64,000 bases of DNA, taken from positions 1 to 64,000 of IMG/VR virus record IMGVR_UViG_3300002835_000029; one strand, 5' to 3'. The DNA is from a virus. The notes under the pieces were generated by a model that was not told the origin of the DNA, searched no databases, and saw only the letters and a list, made by a program, of their open reading frames with translations. The position numbers were made by a program, and so were the translations under genes. Below are positions 54,046-63,177 of the stretch, piece by piece (within the stretch, counting starts at the first letter, position 1; every line of letters begins with the position of its first letter).

Positions 54046-55712
54046 GAAAACCCAGAATATTATTTTGCAGTGAAGCAACATTTTTAAATACTGGTTATGC
54101 TACTTACACAAGAGAAATACTCAATTATTTATACAGCACTGGCAAGTATGATATTGCGGAAATGGCTTCATATGGCGAAAGAAGCGACCCAAGAGCATCA
54201 AATATACCTTGGAAATTTTATGGAGTTGTTCCAGACAATTCCTGCTCACAAGAAGAAAAAGATCAATACGCACAAAATCCAATGGCTCAGTTTGGAGAAA
54301 CAATGTTTGAGCATGTATGTTTAGACTTTTTACCAGACGTTGTATGCGATATACGAGATTTTTGGATGCTTGATTTTGCTGAACGGTCGCCCTTTAGAAG
54401 AAATTTTAAATGGTGCATTATGCCCACAGTAGATGCTAGACCGCAGGCTAGGCAGTGGGTATCAACATATGAATCCGCTGATGCCTGTTTAACATATTCT
54501 GAGTGGGCTGGCGAGGTATTGAAACAACAGTCTGGCGGTAAGATAAACTATATTGGCATTTCTCCTCCGTCTGCACACAGTGCTTATCAACCAATAGAAG
54601 ATAAGGCTGGACTTAGAGCATCAATGGGAATTAATCCAGATGCTAAAATTATTGGAACAGTGATGAGAAACCAGCGAAGAAAATTATATCCAGATTTATT
54701 TCAAGCATTTAGACTTTTATTAGACAGCGTAGAAGATAGCAGTAATTATTATTTATATTGTCATACAAGTTACCCCGACTTAGGTTGGGACATTCCAGAG
54801 TTATTACAGCAATACCAGCTATCATCTAAAGTATATTTTACATATATATGTGGACAAACTGGAAAACCTTTCCCATCTTTATTTAAGGGTGCTATTACAC
54901 AATCTCCATATACTGGTCAATTTGGTTCATCTTTGTCTAACGTAAAGCACGGCGTAGAATATGAAGAACTTTCTAAGATCATAAACTTGTTTGATCTATA
55001 TGTTCAGTATGCTAATTGTGAGGGTTTTGGATTACCACAAGTAGAAGCCGCCGCATGTGGAGTACCAGTAATGGCCACAGATTATTCTGCTATGGAAAGT
55101 GTAGTCAGAAATCTTGGTGGAACTCCACTTACTCCAAAAGCTTTATACAAAGAACTTGAAACTGGATGTTTTAGAGCGGTTCCAGACAATATATTAGCCG
55201 CTCAAAAGTTTAAAGAGTTTTTCGAACAGCCTGTCAGTATAAGAAGAAGACTAGGTTTTGATACCAGACAAGCGTTTCTAAAGCATTATCAGTGGGATAA
55301 GAGCGGAAGTGCTTGGGAAAGTTTCTTTGATAGTATAGAAATATCAGAAGATTTTGATAATTGGAAAAATCAACCAAGGATATCTACCCCAAAACCAAAG
55401 CCAGAAAAATTACCTAATAACATACCGCATAAAGATATTGCTAGATGGCTCATTGCGGAAGTGCTAGGAGAACCAGAAAGATTAAATTCATACTTTGAAT
55501 CAAGGATGATAAGAGATTTGACATATCAAAGTTCTACATCCACAACTGGTGGAATGTATTTTAATGAAAATTCATCTATGTTTGATGGAAAAAATAGCAG
55601 AAATGCATTTGATTTTAATACCGCTTATGATCAAATGGCTTATTTATGCCAAAGAAGAAATTTTTGGGAAAACAAAAGAATCGAAATGCTGAAAGCTAGA
55701 GGGATGACATGA
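54042..55712 (+). CDS. GT-B glycosyltransferase with C-terminal extension
   Basis: Residues 1-420 form a GT4-like fold with Thr-Gly-Tyr-Ala-Thr-Tyr near the N-terminus, Ile-Gly-Thr-Val-Met-Arg-Asn-Gln-Arg-Arg-Lys near 205, and Glu-Gly-Phe-Gly-Leu-Pro-Gln-Val-Glu-Ala-Ala-Ala-Cys-Gly-Val-Pro near 325. The final 120 residues are a separate charged helical region not usual for GT4, perhaps for partner or acceptor binding. It is coupled on both sides by ATGA. Confidence 0.85.
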   Translation: MRKPRILFCSEATFLNTGYATYTREILNYLYSTGKYDIAEMASYGERSDPRASNIPWKFYGVVPDNSCSQEEKDQYAQNPMAQFGETMFEHVCLDFLPDVVCDIRDFWMLDFAERSPFRRNFKWCIMPTVDARPQARQWVSTYESADACLTYSEWAGEVLKQQSGGKINYIGISPPSAHSAYQPIEDKAGLRASMGINPDAKIIGTVMRNQRRKLYPDLFQAFRLLLDSVEDSSNYYLYCHTSYPDLGWDIPELLQQYQLSSKVYFTYICGQTGKPFPSLFKGAITQSPYTGQFGSSLSNVKHGVEYEELSKIINLFDLYVQYANCEGFGLPQVEAAACGVPVMATDYSAMESVVRNLGGTPLTPKALYKELETGCFRAVPDNILAAQKFKEFFEQPVSIRRRLGFDTRQAFLKHYQWDKSGSAWESFFDSIEISEDFDNWKNQPRISTPKPKPEKLPNNIPHKDIARWLIAEVLGEPERLNSYFESRMIRDLTYQSSTSTTGGMYFNENSSMFDGKNSRNAFDFNTAYDQMAYLCQRRNFWENKRIEMLKARGMT

Positions 55713-56824
55713 AATTATTATATATAGGACATTATAAAGAAAGTAGCGGCTGGTCAAAAGCAGCTATAGATTTAATACATGCTATAGATTCAGCTGGTAT
55801 AGATGTAGTTTGTAGGAATGTAAAACTAACACCAAAACCATTTAGTATACCAGATAAGATAACAGAGCTAGAAAAAAAGTCTTTAGACAATATTGATTTT
55901 TGCATCCAGCACCTATTACCACACCATATAGTTGGAACTTCTAAGTTCAAAAAGAATATTGCCTACTATGTTGGTGAGTCTAATACTTTAAAATACAATC
56001 CTTGGAAAACAAGCCTGAGTCTTGTTGATGAAATATGGGTTCCAAATAATACTCAATTGCATAATATGAAAAAAGATGGCTTTAGTAATGTAAAATACGT
56101 TCCACACGCATTTGATATTAGTAGATACAAAAAAGACATAAAGACGAGAGTTAATTTTGGAGCTAAAAATAGCAGCTTCAAATTTTATTATATTGCAGAT
56201 ATAAATGAAAGAAAAAATATAGAATCAGTTATCAAATCTTTTCATAGCGAATTTCATGCATATGAGCCGGTTTCGTTGGTTCTTAAGATTAAGAAATTTG
56301 GAGTAAATTCAACAGATTTAAAAAATCATGTAAAAAGTATGTGTGATTCAATTAAAAAGACTCTAAGAATCTATCCTAAGATTGAAGATTATCATGAAGA
56401 AATCATAATATCAGACGAAATGACTTCAGAAGAGATAGATATATTACATAAATCTTGTGATTGTATGGTCAACACAACTCACGGTGAAGGGTGGTCTATT
56501 CCTTCATTTGATGCTATGTGCTTTGGCAATACTCCAATATGTAGCAATGAGGGTGGACCAAAAGAATATATCTTAGATAGAAATCATGGAACACTAATAA
56601 ATGGGGTACAGTCTGTTTGTGAACATTCTGATTCTGCTTTTCCCAATATTTTTACCGGTAGGGAATTGTGGTTTACTCCAGATGAGCAAGAGATAAAATC
56701 TGCCATGAGATTCTATTATGACAATAGGGGTAATATAGATAAAACAAAAGGGCTAGAGTGTGCAGAAAAGTTTTCTTATGAAAATGTGGGAAATATTATA
56801 AAGGAAATACTAAATGCTGAATAA
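55709..56824 (+). CDS. GT-B glycosyltransferase (GT4-like)
   Basis: The 371-aa enzyme has a Gly-His-Tyr-Lys-Glu-Ser-Ser-Gly-Trp-Ser start, Tyr-Ile-Ala-Asp-Ile-Asn-Glu-Arg-Lys-Asn near 155, and Thr-His-Gly-Glu-Gly-Trp-Ser-Ile-Pro-Ser-Phe-Asp-Ala-Met near 258. This follows the GT4 pattern with Asp in place of the second Glu. It is coupled to both neighbours. The substrate is unknown. Confidence 0.82.
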   Translation: MKLLYIGHYKESSGWSKAAIDLIHAIDSAGIDVVCRNVKLTPKPFSIPDKITELEKKSLDNIDFCIQHLLPHHIVGTSKFKKNIAYYVGESNTLKYNPWKTSLSLVDEIWVPNNTQLHNMKKDGFSNVKYVPHAFDISRYKKDIKTRVNFGAKNSSFKFYYIADINERKNIESVIKSFHSEFHAYEPVSLVLKIKKFGVNSTDLKNHVKSMCDSIKKTLRIYPKIEDYHEEIIISDEMTSEEIDILHKSCDCMVNTTHGEGWSIPSFDAMCFGNTPICSNEGGPKEYILDRNHGTLINGVQSVCEHSDSAFPNIFTGRELWFTPDEQEIKSAMRFYYDNRGNIDKTKGLECAEKFSYENVGNIIKEILNAE

Positions 56825-57806
56825 TACAACAAATAGAATTATTAGTCTAGCAAATAGTCCAAAAAAGGATAAGTATAATATTCTTACTTTTCCTACTCAC
56901 GAAAGGTATGAGACAGGGCTATGTAAAACAAATCATGAGTTTTATGCGTTGAATATTTCAAACATGAAAAAGTGGAATTCAAATCAAACAGATATTCCAG
57001 CAAATTATCATATTCTACCAGAAAATCAATTGTGTGATTATTTAAATTTTGATATGATTCTTGTTCAGAGCAAATTTGGACAGTTTCAAATGGCTCAAAA
57101 TATAAATAGGCAGCTTGGATTGCCAATCATATGTTTAGAACACACCTTACCAACCCCTAATTCAATGGCACAAAAGCAAATTGAAGAAATGCGGAGTATG
57201 AATGGCGACATAAATGTTTTTATATCGGATTTTTCTAGATCTGCTTGGGAGTTAGATGGAAAAGTTATTCATCATGGATTAGATACCAGCACCTTTAGTG
57301 TCAAAGACATTGAAAAAAATAATACAATTTTAACAGTTGCTAATGACTTTGTTAAAAGAGATTATTGTTTGAATTTCTCCGGGTGGAAAAGAATAACAAG
57401 TGGACTAAATACAAAACTAATAGGAGATACAGAAGGGCTTTCAGAAGCTGCTAAAAGTATAAATGATTTGGTCGATTCATATAATCAGTGCGCTGTATAT
57501 TTTAATAGTTCAACTCTTAGTCCAATACCCATGTCTTTGCTAGAGGCTATGTCCTGTGGGTGTGCTGTTGTTTCCACGGCAACGTGCATGATACCAAAGA
57601 TAATCAAGAATGGAGAAAATGGCTTTATCTCAAATAACGAGGGTGAGTTAAGGTCATATCTAGAATTACTATTAAATGATAAAAGCCTAAGAGAAAAAAT
57701 CGGTGCTAATGCTAGAAAAACTATAGAAGATAATTTTTCAGAAACACAGTTTGTAAATAATTGGAATAAGTTGTTCGATGAAGCCTATGAGGAATCAACA
57801 AAATGA
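56814..57806 (+). CDS. GT-B glycosyltransferase (GT4-like)
   Basis: The 330-aa protein has His-His-Gly-Leu-Asp near 158, Leu-Thr-Val-Ala-Asn-Asp-Phe-Val-Lys-Arg-Asp near 173 and Leu-Ser-Pro-Ile-Pro-Met-Ser-Leu-Leu-Glu-Ala-Met-Ser-Cys-Gly-Cys-Ala-Val-Val near 240, typical GT4 acceptor and donor loops. It lies in the coupled run with 10-nt and ATGA overlaps. Confidence 0.8.
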   Translation: MLNNTTNRIISLANSPKKDKYNILTFPTHERYETGLCKTNHEFYALNISNMKKWNSNQTDIPANYHILPENQLCDYLNFDMILVQSKFGQFQMAQNINRQLGLPIICLEHTLPTPNSMAQKQIEEMRSMNGDINVFISDFSRSAWELDGKVIHHGLDTSTFSVKDIEKNNTILTVANDFVKRDYCLNFSGWKRITSGLNTKLIGDTEGLSEAAKSINDLVDSYNQCAVYFNSSTLSPIPMSLLEAMSCGCAVVSTATCMIPKIIKNGENGFISNNEGELRSYLELLLNDKSLREKIGANARKTIEDNFSETQFVNNWNKLFDEAYEESTK

Positions 57807-58219
57807 AGATACAGATATTAAACGATATATCTGACTGCGTAGATGGTTATAATCCAGTTATGATAGAAAATGGTATGATCAATTTAGATGTACCAGATAA
57901 TTCTATCAGTTCTATCGTGATGATAAATACCATAGAGCAAGTACCACACAATAACATCAATAATTTTCTTGGAAAGATAAGACAATTACTTAGAATGAAT
58001 GGTAATCTCTTAATTACTGGGGTTGATGCAAATTGTCTATGCATGGATATGATAAATAAGGTTCTTGACTGCGATGTATTCAATGAGGTCGTATATAACA
58101 GAAAAGCTATTTATGACTGCAAAAATCTATCTGATAGATTAGATGCATTAGGCATCAAAACTGAAAAAATGTTTTTGAAAGGATCGACATATGAATTACA
58201 TGCCGTCAGGCACAATTAG
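57803..58219 (+). CDS. Methyltransferase-like protein lacking an N-terminal SAM motif
   Basis: The 138-aa protein has Pro-Asp-Asn-Ser-Ile-Ser-Ser-Ile-Val-Met-Ile-Asn-Thr-Ile-Glu-Gln-Val followed by a helix and a Leu-Arg-Met-Asn-Gly-Asn-Leu-Leu-Ile-Thr-Gly strand. This is the second half of a Methyltransf_11-type fold. The glycine-rich SAM motif I is absent, so it may be a non-catalytic or degenerate relative. It overlaps both neighbours inside the glycosylation island. Confidence 0.5.
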   Translation: MKIQILNDISDCVDGYNPVMIENGMINLDVPDNSISSIVMINTIEQVPHNNINNFLGKIRQLLRMNGNLLITGVDANCLCMDMINKVLDCDVFNEVVYNRKAIYDCKNLSDRLDALGIKTEKMFLKGSTYELHAVRHN

Positions 58220-58916
58220 CCAAACTAGCTGTAAAGAATGTATCTTTGCCATATACGAAGATAACACTCAGGTTGCATGTGAAGCTAATCGGATAGAAAA
58301 ATTCAAAAAGGATATTATAGAAGCCTATGATAACGAAAAAGAGTTTTTTGTAATAAATAGAATATGTAACCTATACAAAACTAAGGATTGGAATAATGGA
58401 CAAAAGGATTTAAGCAAAGCAAGGCTTGAATCTTCAATAACCTGTGATATTTTAATTAATTGCGATAATATAGATGATGAAATGATGGAATATATTCAAT
58501 CACTTTTATCAACAATCAATAAAAAATACATACTAAAGTTGTTTCATTCATATCAAATTTCTGATGACAAAAAAGAGAAAATCAAAAATCTAGTTTATAC
58601 TGATCATAACATATTTGTCTCTATGTACATTAATAAGGCCGAATACATATACTTGACATTACTCAAGTCTGCTAGTGCATTTCATACCATAGTAGATGAA
58701 ACTAATTACATAGGAATAGAAAAATTTATACTAGATATTGATACTATTATAAATGAGGATCTTGGGAGAGGTCTAATATTTAAGAGTGGATCGAAAACAG
58801 CTATATCAACATTAGCTTTTAAAATACTATATCCAGAATTGTATTTAGATTTCGAAAATAAATACCCAGAAGTAGAACAACAAATAAAAAATAACAACTT
58901 ATATATTGAGTTCTAA
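58191..58916 (+). CDS. Cys-motif protein of the glycosylation island, 241 aa
   Basis: Residues 14-31 contain Cys-Lys-Glu-Cys-Ile-Phe-Ala-Ile-Tyr-Glu-Asp-Asn-Thr-Gln-Val-Ala-Cys, a short metal-site-like motif that I associate with phage proteins near glycosyltransferases. The rest is alpha/beta with several Cys and no known catalytic site; the middle resembles a GT-A fold without a DxD. It may be a regulatory or structural subunit. An in-frame ATG nine bases on is an alternative start. Confidence 0.5.
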   Translation: MNYMPSGTISQTSCKECIFAIYEDNTQVACEANRIEKFKKDIIEAYDNEKEFFVINRICNLYKTKDWNNGQKDLSKARLESSITCDILINCDNIDDEMMEYIQSLLSTINKKYILKLFHSYQISDDKKEKIKNLVYTDHNIFVSMYINKAEYIYLTLLKSASAFHTIVDETNYIGIEKFILDIDTIINEDLGRGLIFKSGSKTAISTLAFKILYPELYLDFENKYPEVEQQIKNNNLYIEF

Positions 58917-59678
58917 ATGGTAAGAATAATAAAGAAAAAACGAACAATAATCAAAAAACAGGCCGAAGAAAAAATACATGATTTTGTTACAATAATAATG
59001 CTATGTGATCTGCCGGGATATAGAATGAAATCTTATGGTCCAGTATCATTGATTCAAATAAATAAGAAAGTGTTAATAGATATACAAATAGAATGCATTA
59101 AAAAATGTTTCCCAAATAGCGAAATAATAGTTTGCATTGGGTTTGATGGTGAAAAGATATCAAAGTATATACGCTCAAAGTATAAAAATCTTAATATAAG
59201 AATAGTTGAAAATCAAGTATTTGGATCTTGCAATTCATGTGAGGGCTTCAGAATAGCAATTAATAATACTTTTAATGAGAAAATTCTTGTCGTGGATGGG
59301 AGTCTATTAATAAACAAAAAAGCTTTATCGCTAATAGATACTAATAAAATATGTGCCGTTGTTGAACGAAACCCATGCGAAAACCTAGAGATTGGCATAA
59401 ATGTAAACTCTCAAAATATAGCAGAGCATTTTTCTTTTGGTGCATATAAAACTTGGTCAGAGCTATTATATTTAAACGGTGCAGAGGTAATAGACACATT
59501 ACGAAAATTTTTGAATCATCAAGATAGTAAGAAAAAGTTTATCTTTGAAGCTATAAACGACATTATCAAAAATGATTACTCCATTTCTTGCATCGAAAAC
59601 AAATTTCCGATCTATAAAATAAATAACATCAAAACTTATCACACTATAAAGGATAATCATGAAATTTTTAATATCTGA
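58917..59678 (+). CDS. Sugar nucleotidyltransferase-like protein
   Basis: After a basic N-terminus, residues 25-120 follow the NTP-transferase fold: an Ile-Ile-Met-Leu-Cys-Asp-Leu-Pro-Gly strand, Pro-Val-Ser-Leu-Ile-Gln-Ile-Asn-Lys-Lys-Val-Leu-Ile-Asp and Val-Cys-Ile-Gly-Phe-Asp-Gly-Glu-Lys-Ile, then Leu-Val-Val-Asp-Gly-Ser. The N-terminal Gly-x-Gly-x-Arg signature is degenerate, so catalysis is uncertain. An active enzyme would make an activated sugar for the glycosyltransferases around it. Confidence 0.55.
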   Translation: MVRIIKKKRTIIKKQAEEKIHDFVTIIMLCDLPGYRMKSYGPVSLIQINKKVLIDIQIECIKKCFPNSEIIVCIGFDGEKISKYIRSKYKNLNIRIVENQVFGSCNSCEGFRIAINNTFNEKILVVDGSLLINKKALSLIDTNKICAVVERNPCENLEIGINVNSQNIAEHFSFGAYKTWSELLYLNGAEVIDTLRKFLNHQDSKKKFIFEAINDIIKNDYSISCIENKFPIYKINNIKTYHTIKDNHEIFNI

Positions 59679-60468
59679 TTACAGCACACCTTGGAATACT
59701 GAGCCGTTTTATATCAATGCTGCCCTCTCTAAGATAAATATCGAGTCTAAGATTTTCGATAGTAGAAGCAGCATATATGACGAATTTGATCTTTTCAAGC
59801 CGGATATTTTAATAACTCACATAAGCGGTGTTTCAAAAGATATGATACACTATATGTTATCCAATAAAAATATATCACTATTAATAAATATCAATAATAT
59901 AGATACTACATCATTAGAAGATTTTGCCGCCTCATTAAGTGACAAAAAAATAAATGCTAAATTTTTTGGAAATAGCAATCTTGAGCTAAAGAATGGCTCA
60001 TATATTAAAATACTAGAATCAGCAGATATATTTTTGAATTCTGGAAATGCTGAATATTCTATAGAAAAATTGATTTTTGTAGAAAAAGAAGAGGATATAG
60101 TGGAATTAGATGGAACTTATCATTACTCTTCATGGAATCATAAGTTAGCTGATAAAGTAGATTTTATTTTGCCTGTTCATGTTTTGAACACTTTATTCCG
60201 TAACTACAAAGAGATTGTGTTTAAGGGTAGATCATATATAGGTTCACAATTAGCTTTTAATTCTATATATAGTGGAACTAAGGTCACATTTGACACAAAA
60301 GACACCAAGGATCTAGATAAAATAGACGATATATTCAAGGGGCAAAAATTATTATCATCAGTAAAAAACAAGCACACTTGTTTACACAGACTAAAAACAC
60401 TATTAAATAGTTTACATATTGATGACAAAGCATCAGAACTTACTAAAATTATTGGAGAAATTAAATGA
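59659..60468 (+). CDS. Hypothetical protein of the glycosylation island, 269 aa
   Basis: The pattern of short strands and helices (Ile-Leu-Ile-Thr-His, Leu-Leu-Ile-Asn-Ile-Asn) suggests a GT-B-like N-terminal Rossmann domain without the usual C-terminal donor motif. It is coupled to both neighbours. A role in sugar modification is inferred from location only. Confidence 0.5.
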   Translation: MKFLISDYSTPWNTEPFYINAALSKINIESKIFDSRSSIYDEFDLFKPDILITHISGVSKDMIHYMLSNKNISLLININNIDTTSLEDFAASLSDKKINAKFFGNSNLELKNGSYIKILESADIFLNSGNAEYSIEKLIFVEKEEDIVELDGTYHYSSWNHKLADKVDFILPVHVLNTLFRNYKEIVFKGRSYIGSQLAFNSIYSGTKVTFDTKDTKDLDKIDDIFKGQKLLSSVKNKHTCLHRLKTLLNSLHIDDKASELTKIIGEIK

Positions 60469-61256
60469 GTAATCTAATTACTATAGTTCTTAGCGGATTC
60501 AAAAGGCCGCACGTTTTAAAGCAACAGTTTGAAGCCATCAAATCTCAAACAGTGAGTGATATAGATATAATGATGTGGGTCAATGTTGTTGATAATGTAC
60601 AATTTGACAGAGATATATTAAACCAGTGCAATACAATAATATCAAACACTGATTATGGTAGCTGGGGAAGATTTGCCGTAGCTTTAAATGCAAGAACTAA
60701 ATACGTGTGTGTAATTGATGATGATACCATTCCGGGTAAAAAGTGGCTAGAAAACTGTTTAAAAACATTGGAAACTCATAATGGTATATTGAGTACTAGG
60801 GGAGTAATAGCACACAAAGGTTATGACCTGACATACCCAGCACCAAAAAGCTATACAGCCGTTGGATGGTGTAATCCTAATGAAGAAACCGTAAGAGTAG
60901 ACATGGGTTGTCATTCTTGGTTCTTTGAAAAAAATTGGTTGAGAGCTTTCTGGGCAGAAATGCCGGATATAAATCCAATGAGATACGGAGAGGATACGCA
61001 TCTATCATTCGCTGTAAAAAGGCATTTTGGATTAAATACATATGTTCCACCGCACCCAAAAGGTGATATGGACATGTGGGGATCTATGCCAGAGACAGCA
61101 TTAAAATACGGTGAAGAGCCAGTAGCAATATCTATGGATTATCACGCAAATATTGGTATGAATAGATATTGGAACTTTGTGAGACAAATGGGATATACAA
61201 TAGCTGAAGAAGAATCAGAAAAGGAACAAAATGAAATTCACAACGCCACCGAATAA
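60465..61256 (+). CDS. GT2-type glycosyltransferase
   Basis: The GT-A fold shows Ile-Val-Leu-Ser-Gly-Phe-Lys-Arg-Pro near the N-terminus, Tyr-Val-Cys-Val-Ile-Asp-Asp-Asp-Thr-Ile-Pro-Gly (a DDD metal site near 85) and Met-Arg-Tyr-Gly-Glu-Asp-Thr-His-Leu (the catalytic Glu-Asp loop) near 173. At 263 aa it is one domain with a charged tail. It overlaps the next gene by 26 nt. Confidence 0.85.
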   Translation: MSNLITIVLSGFKRPHVLKQQFEAIKSQTVSDIDIMMWVNVVDNVQFDRDILNQCNTIISNTDYGSWGRFAVALNARTKYVCVIDDDTIPGKKWLENCLKTLETHNGILSTRGVIAHKGYDLTYPAPKSYTAVGWCNPNEETVRVDMGCHSWFFEKNWLRAFWAEMPDINPMRYGEDTHLSFAVKRHFGLNTYVPPHPKGDMDMWGSMPETALKYGEEPVAISMDYHANIGMNRYWNFVRQMGYTIAEEESEKEQNEIHNATE

Positions 61257-61971
61257 AGATTATAGAGAAGATATCAAGGTTTTAGAGTCTGCACTAAAGT
61301 CTAAGGATAATATAAGCTTTTCGAAGTTTTGTGATGGAGAATGGTCTGTCATGTGCAATCAACCAATAAACAATAAAGAGTTTTGGTTTGATCCTAATAA
61401 TGAGCAAGATCAATTGAAGAGACAAGAACTAATAAATGCTTTTCAATATAAAAATTCTAGATATTTTGTAGGAGTTACGTGCGTTAACGTTTTTGGCTTA
61501 GAAACTCACCAGCAAATGAAAGAGTTGTCCGGTCAAGAAGAAAGTCATTTGACATGGGCAGACATATGGGTAAATAGCAATTATAAATATTATATCAATA
61601 ACATATTGCCCCACTACAAGGAAAGACCCGTTGTTTTATTTTGTAATAAGAACGCTAAAATAGAACGTCTACCATTTAGACCTAAAATAGTTTTTCCGGT
61701 AGAGAACAATGCTTGGCAAAGCAATTGGGATCTAATTGAAAAAAGTAAGTCTATGATTACCGATAGAAACTTAAAAGATATGATATTCTTATTCTGTTGC
61801 GGGCCATTTGGTAATATATTGTGTTATGAACTAACTAAACACTGTGAAGACAATACATACCTAGATATTGGATCAACGCTGAATCCATTTTTACAATCCG
61901 CTGAATTTGATAGACATTATTATTTAGGAAACAATTATTTTTCAAACATGACAGGAGCGTGGGATCAATGA
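61231..61971 (+). CDS. GT-D-fold glycosyltransferase-like protein
   Basis: The N-terminal Ile-Ser-Phe-Ser-Lys-Phe-Cys-Asp-Gly-Glu-Trp (about residues 28-38) matches the Arg-Phe-Gly-Asp-Gly-Glu signature of the SP_1767/DUF1792 family, the GT-D fold, with the Arg changed to Lys. A later Phe-Leu-Phe-Cys-Cys-Gly-Pro-Phe-Gly-Asn-Ile-Leu segment (near 190) and Leu-Asp-Ile-Gly-Ser near 214 fit its C-terminal nucleotide-binding part. It is the only GT-D member in the island. Confidence 0.7.
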   Translation: MKFTTPPNKDYREDIKVLESALKSKDNISFSKFCDGEWSVMCNQPINNKEFWFDPNNEQDQLKRQELINAFQYKNSRYFVGVTCVNVFGLETHQQMKELSGQEESHLTWADIWVNSNYKYYINNILPHYKERPVVLFCNKNAKIERLPFRPKIVFPVENNAWQSNWDLIEKSKSMITDRNLKDMIFLFCCGPFGNILCYELTKHCEDNTYLDIGSTLNPFLQSAEFDRHYYLGNNYFSNMTGAWDQ

Positions 61972-62453
61972 ATTTAGGAATATATATATCTAGATTATCA
62001 GATAAAGAACAACTACATTATATAAGCTCTCTAGTTAATAACAATATAAACAATAAATCAATACATGATATAAGTATCTTTTATGATGATGTAGATTTTA
62101 ATGAAAATCATACTCTGTGCGGAATGTTTAATTCAACAGACTTATGGAGTTTCAATGGAAATTTGATAGTCACATCATTAGAGGCTTTAGCAACGTCCTT
62201 AAAGGTAGTGAATAATATTAATATCTTTTACTATCATGGATGGAATGAAGAGAAGAATACTCTGAGATTGGTGACATCTGTACAAAATGTGCAAATTATA
62301 TCTAGATCAGAAAAAGACTCAAAAGAAATATATAGAATCACAGGTAAATGTCCAATAGGAATATCAGAAAATTTTAATGACATTATCAACTTAATAGCAA
62401 GGTGCGAAGATGAATACAAATCAAATAATAACGATGTATACCAAACAGCATAA
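61968..62453 (+). CDS. Hypothetical protein, 161 aa, glycosyltransferase-like half
   Basis: I chose the ATG at 61968, which overlaps the upstream stop (ATGA). The protein is alpha/beta with Ile-Ser-Ile-Phe-Tyr-Asp-Asp-Val-Asp-Phe-like strands and resembles the N-terminal part of a GT-B enzyme. No donor-binding motif is present. The next gene starts inside its 3' end. Confidence 0.45.
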   Translation: MNLGIYISRLSDKEQLHYISSLVNNNINNKSIHDISIFYDDVDFNENHTLCGMFNSTDLWSFNGNLIVTSLEALATSLKVVNNINIFYYHGWNEEKNTLRLVTSVQNVQIISRSEKDSKEIYRITGKCPIGISENFNDIINLIARCEDEYKSNNNDVYQTA

Positions 62454-63177
62454 GAGTACTTATGAGATTGCGGAAGAGTTAAATACTTATCCCAATCGCA
62501 TAAGACGTATTCTTATCAAGAGTGGCGTTAATCTAAAGACTAAAAGTGAGGCGCAGAAGAATGCAATAGAGAGTGGAACTGCCACTCACCCAACTAGCGG
62601 CAAGATAAGAACACAAGAAGAAAAGCTAAAGATTAGTTCTGGTCTTAAAAAGTATTGGGATGATATGTCAGACGAAATATATGAATCTCGCGTAGCACAA
62701 TCAAAGAAAAGGTGGGAAGAATTATCCGACGTAGAAAAGGATAAAATGATGACTGCTGCTATTAAGAGTATTCAAATTGCTGGCAAAGAAGGATCTAAAT
62801 TAGAGAAATTTTTATACGAAGAAATAACTAGGGCAGGATATAGTGTTGAATATCACAAAAAGCACCTTATCCAAAATCACGACATGGAACTTGATATGTA
62901 CGTACCCTCCATCAAGACTATAATAGAGGTAGACGGCCCATCCCACTTTCTTCCGATATGGGGAGAAGAAAAGCTCCAGAAGCAAATTAAGGCCGATACG
63001 CAAAAGAGTGGTCTTATCTTAAGCAAAGGGATGGTTATTTTGAGAATAAAAAACTTATCTGACTCGGTTTGTTTAGCCGATAAGGAGAAGTTGAGACTTG
63101 ACATTTTAAAATGTTTGAGTAGAATAAAGGAGTCGTTCCCTCCAAAATCAGAAAGGTATATAGAGATTGAAATATGA
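62410..63177 (+). CDS. HTH-fused Vsr/DUF559-like endonuclease
   Basis: Residues 1-40 have an HTH (Ser-Thr-Tyr-Glu-Ile-Ala-Glu-Glu-Leu-Asn-Thr-Tyr-Pro-Asn-Arg-Ile-Arg), followed by a NUMOD-like Lys/Ser region with Gly-Lys-Ile-Arg-Thr and Leu-Lys-Lys-Tyr-Trp motifs, and a C-terminal PD-(D/E)xK core with Glu-Leu-Asp-Met-Tyr-Val-Pro, Ile-Ile-Glu-Val-Asp-Gly-Pro-Ser-His-Phe and Met-Val-Ile-Leu-Arg-Ile-Lys. The mix of homing-type DNA-binding modules and a Vsr-like nuclease suggests a mobile endonuclease. Confidence 0.8.
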   Translation: MNTNQIITMYTKQHKSTYEIAEELNTYPNRIRRILIKSGVNLKTKSEAQKNAIESGTATHPTSGKIRTQEEKLKISSGLKKYWDDMSDEIYESRVAQSKKRWEELSDVEKDKMMTAAIKSIQIAGKEGSKLEKFLYEEITRAGYSVEYHKKHLIQNHDMELDMYVPSIKTIIEVDGPSHFLPIWGEEKLQKQIKADTQKSGLILSKGMVILRIKNLSDSVCLADKEKLRLDILKCLSRIKESFPPKSERYIEIEI

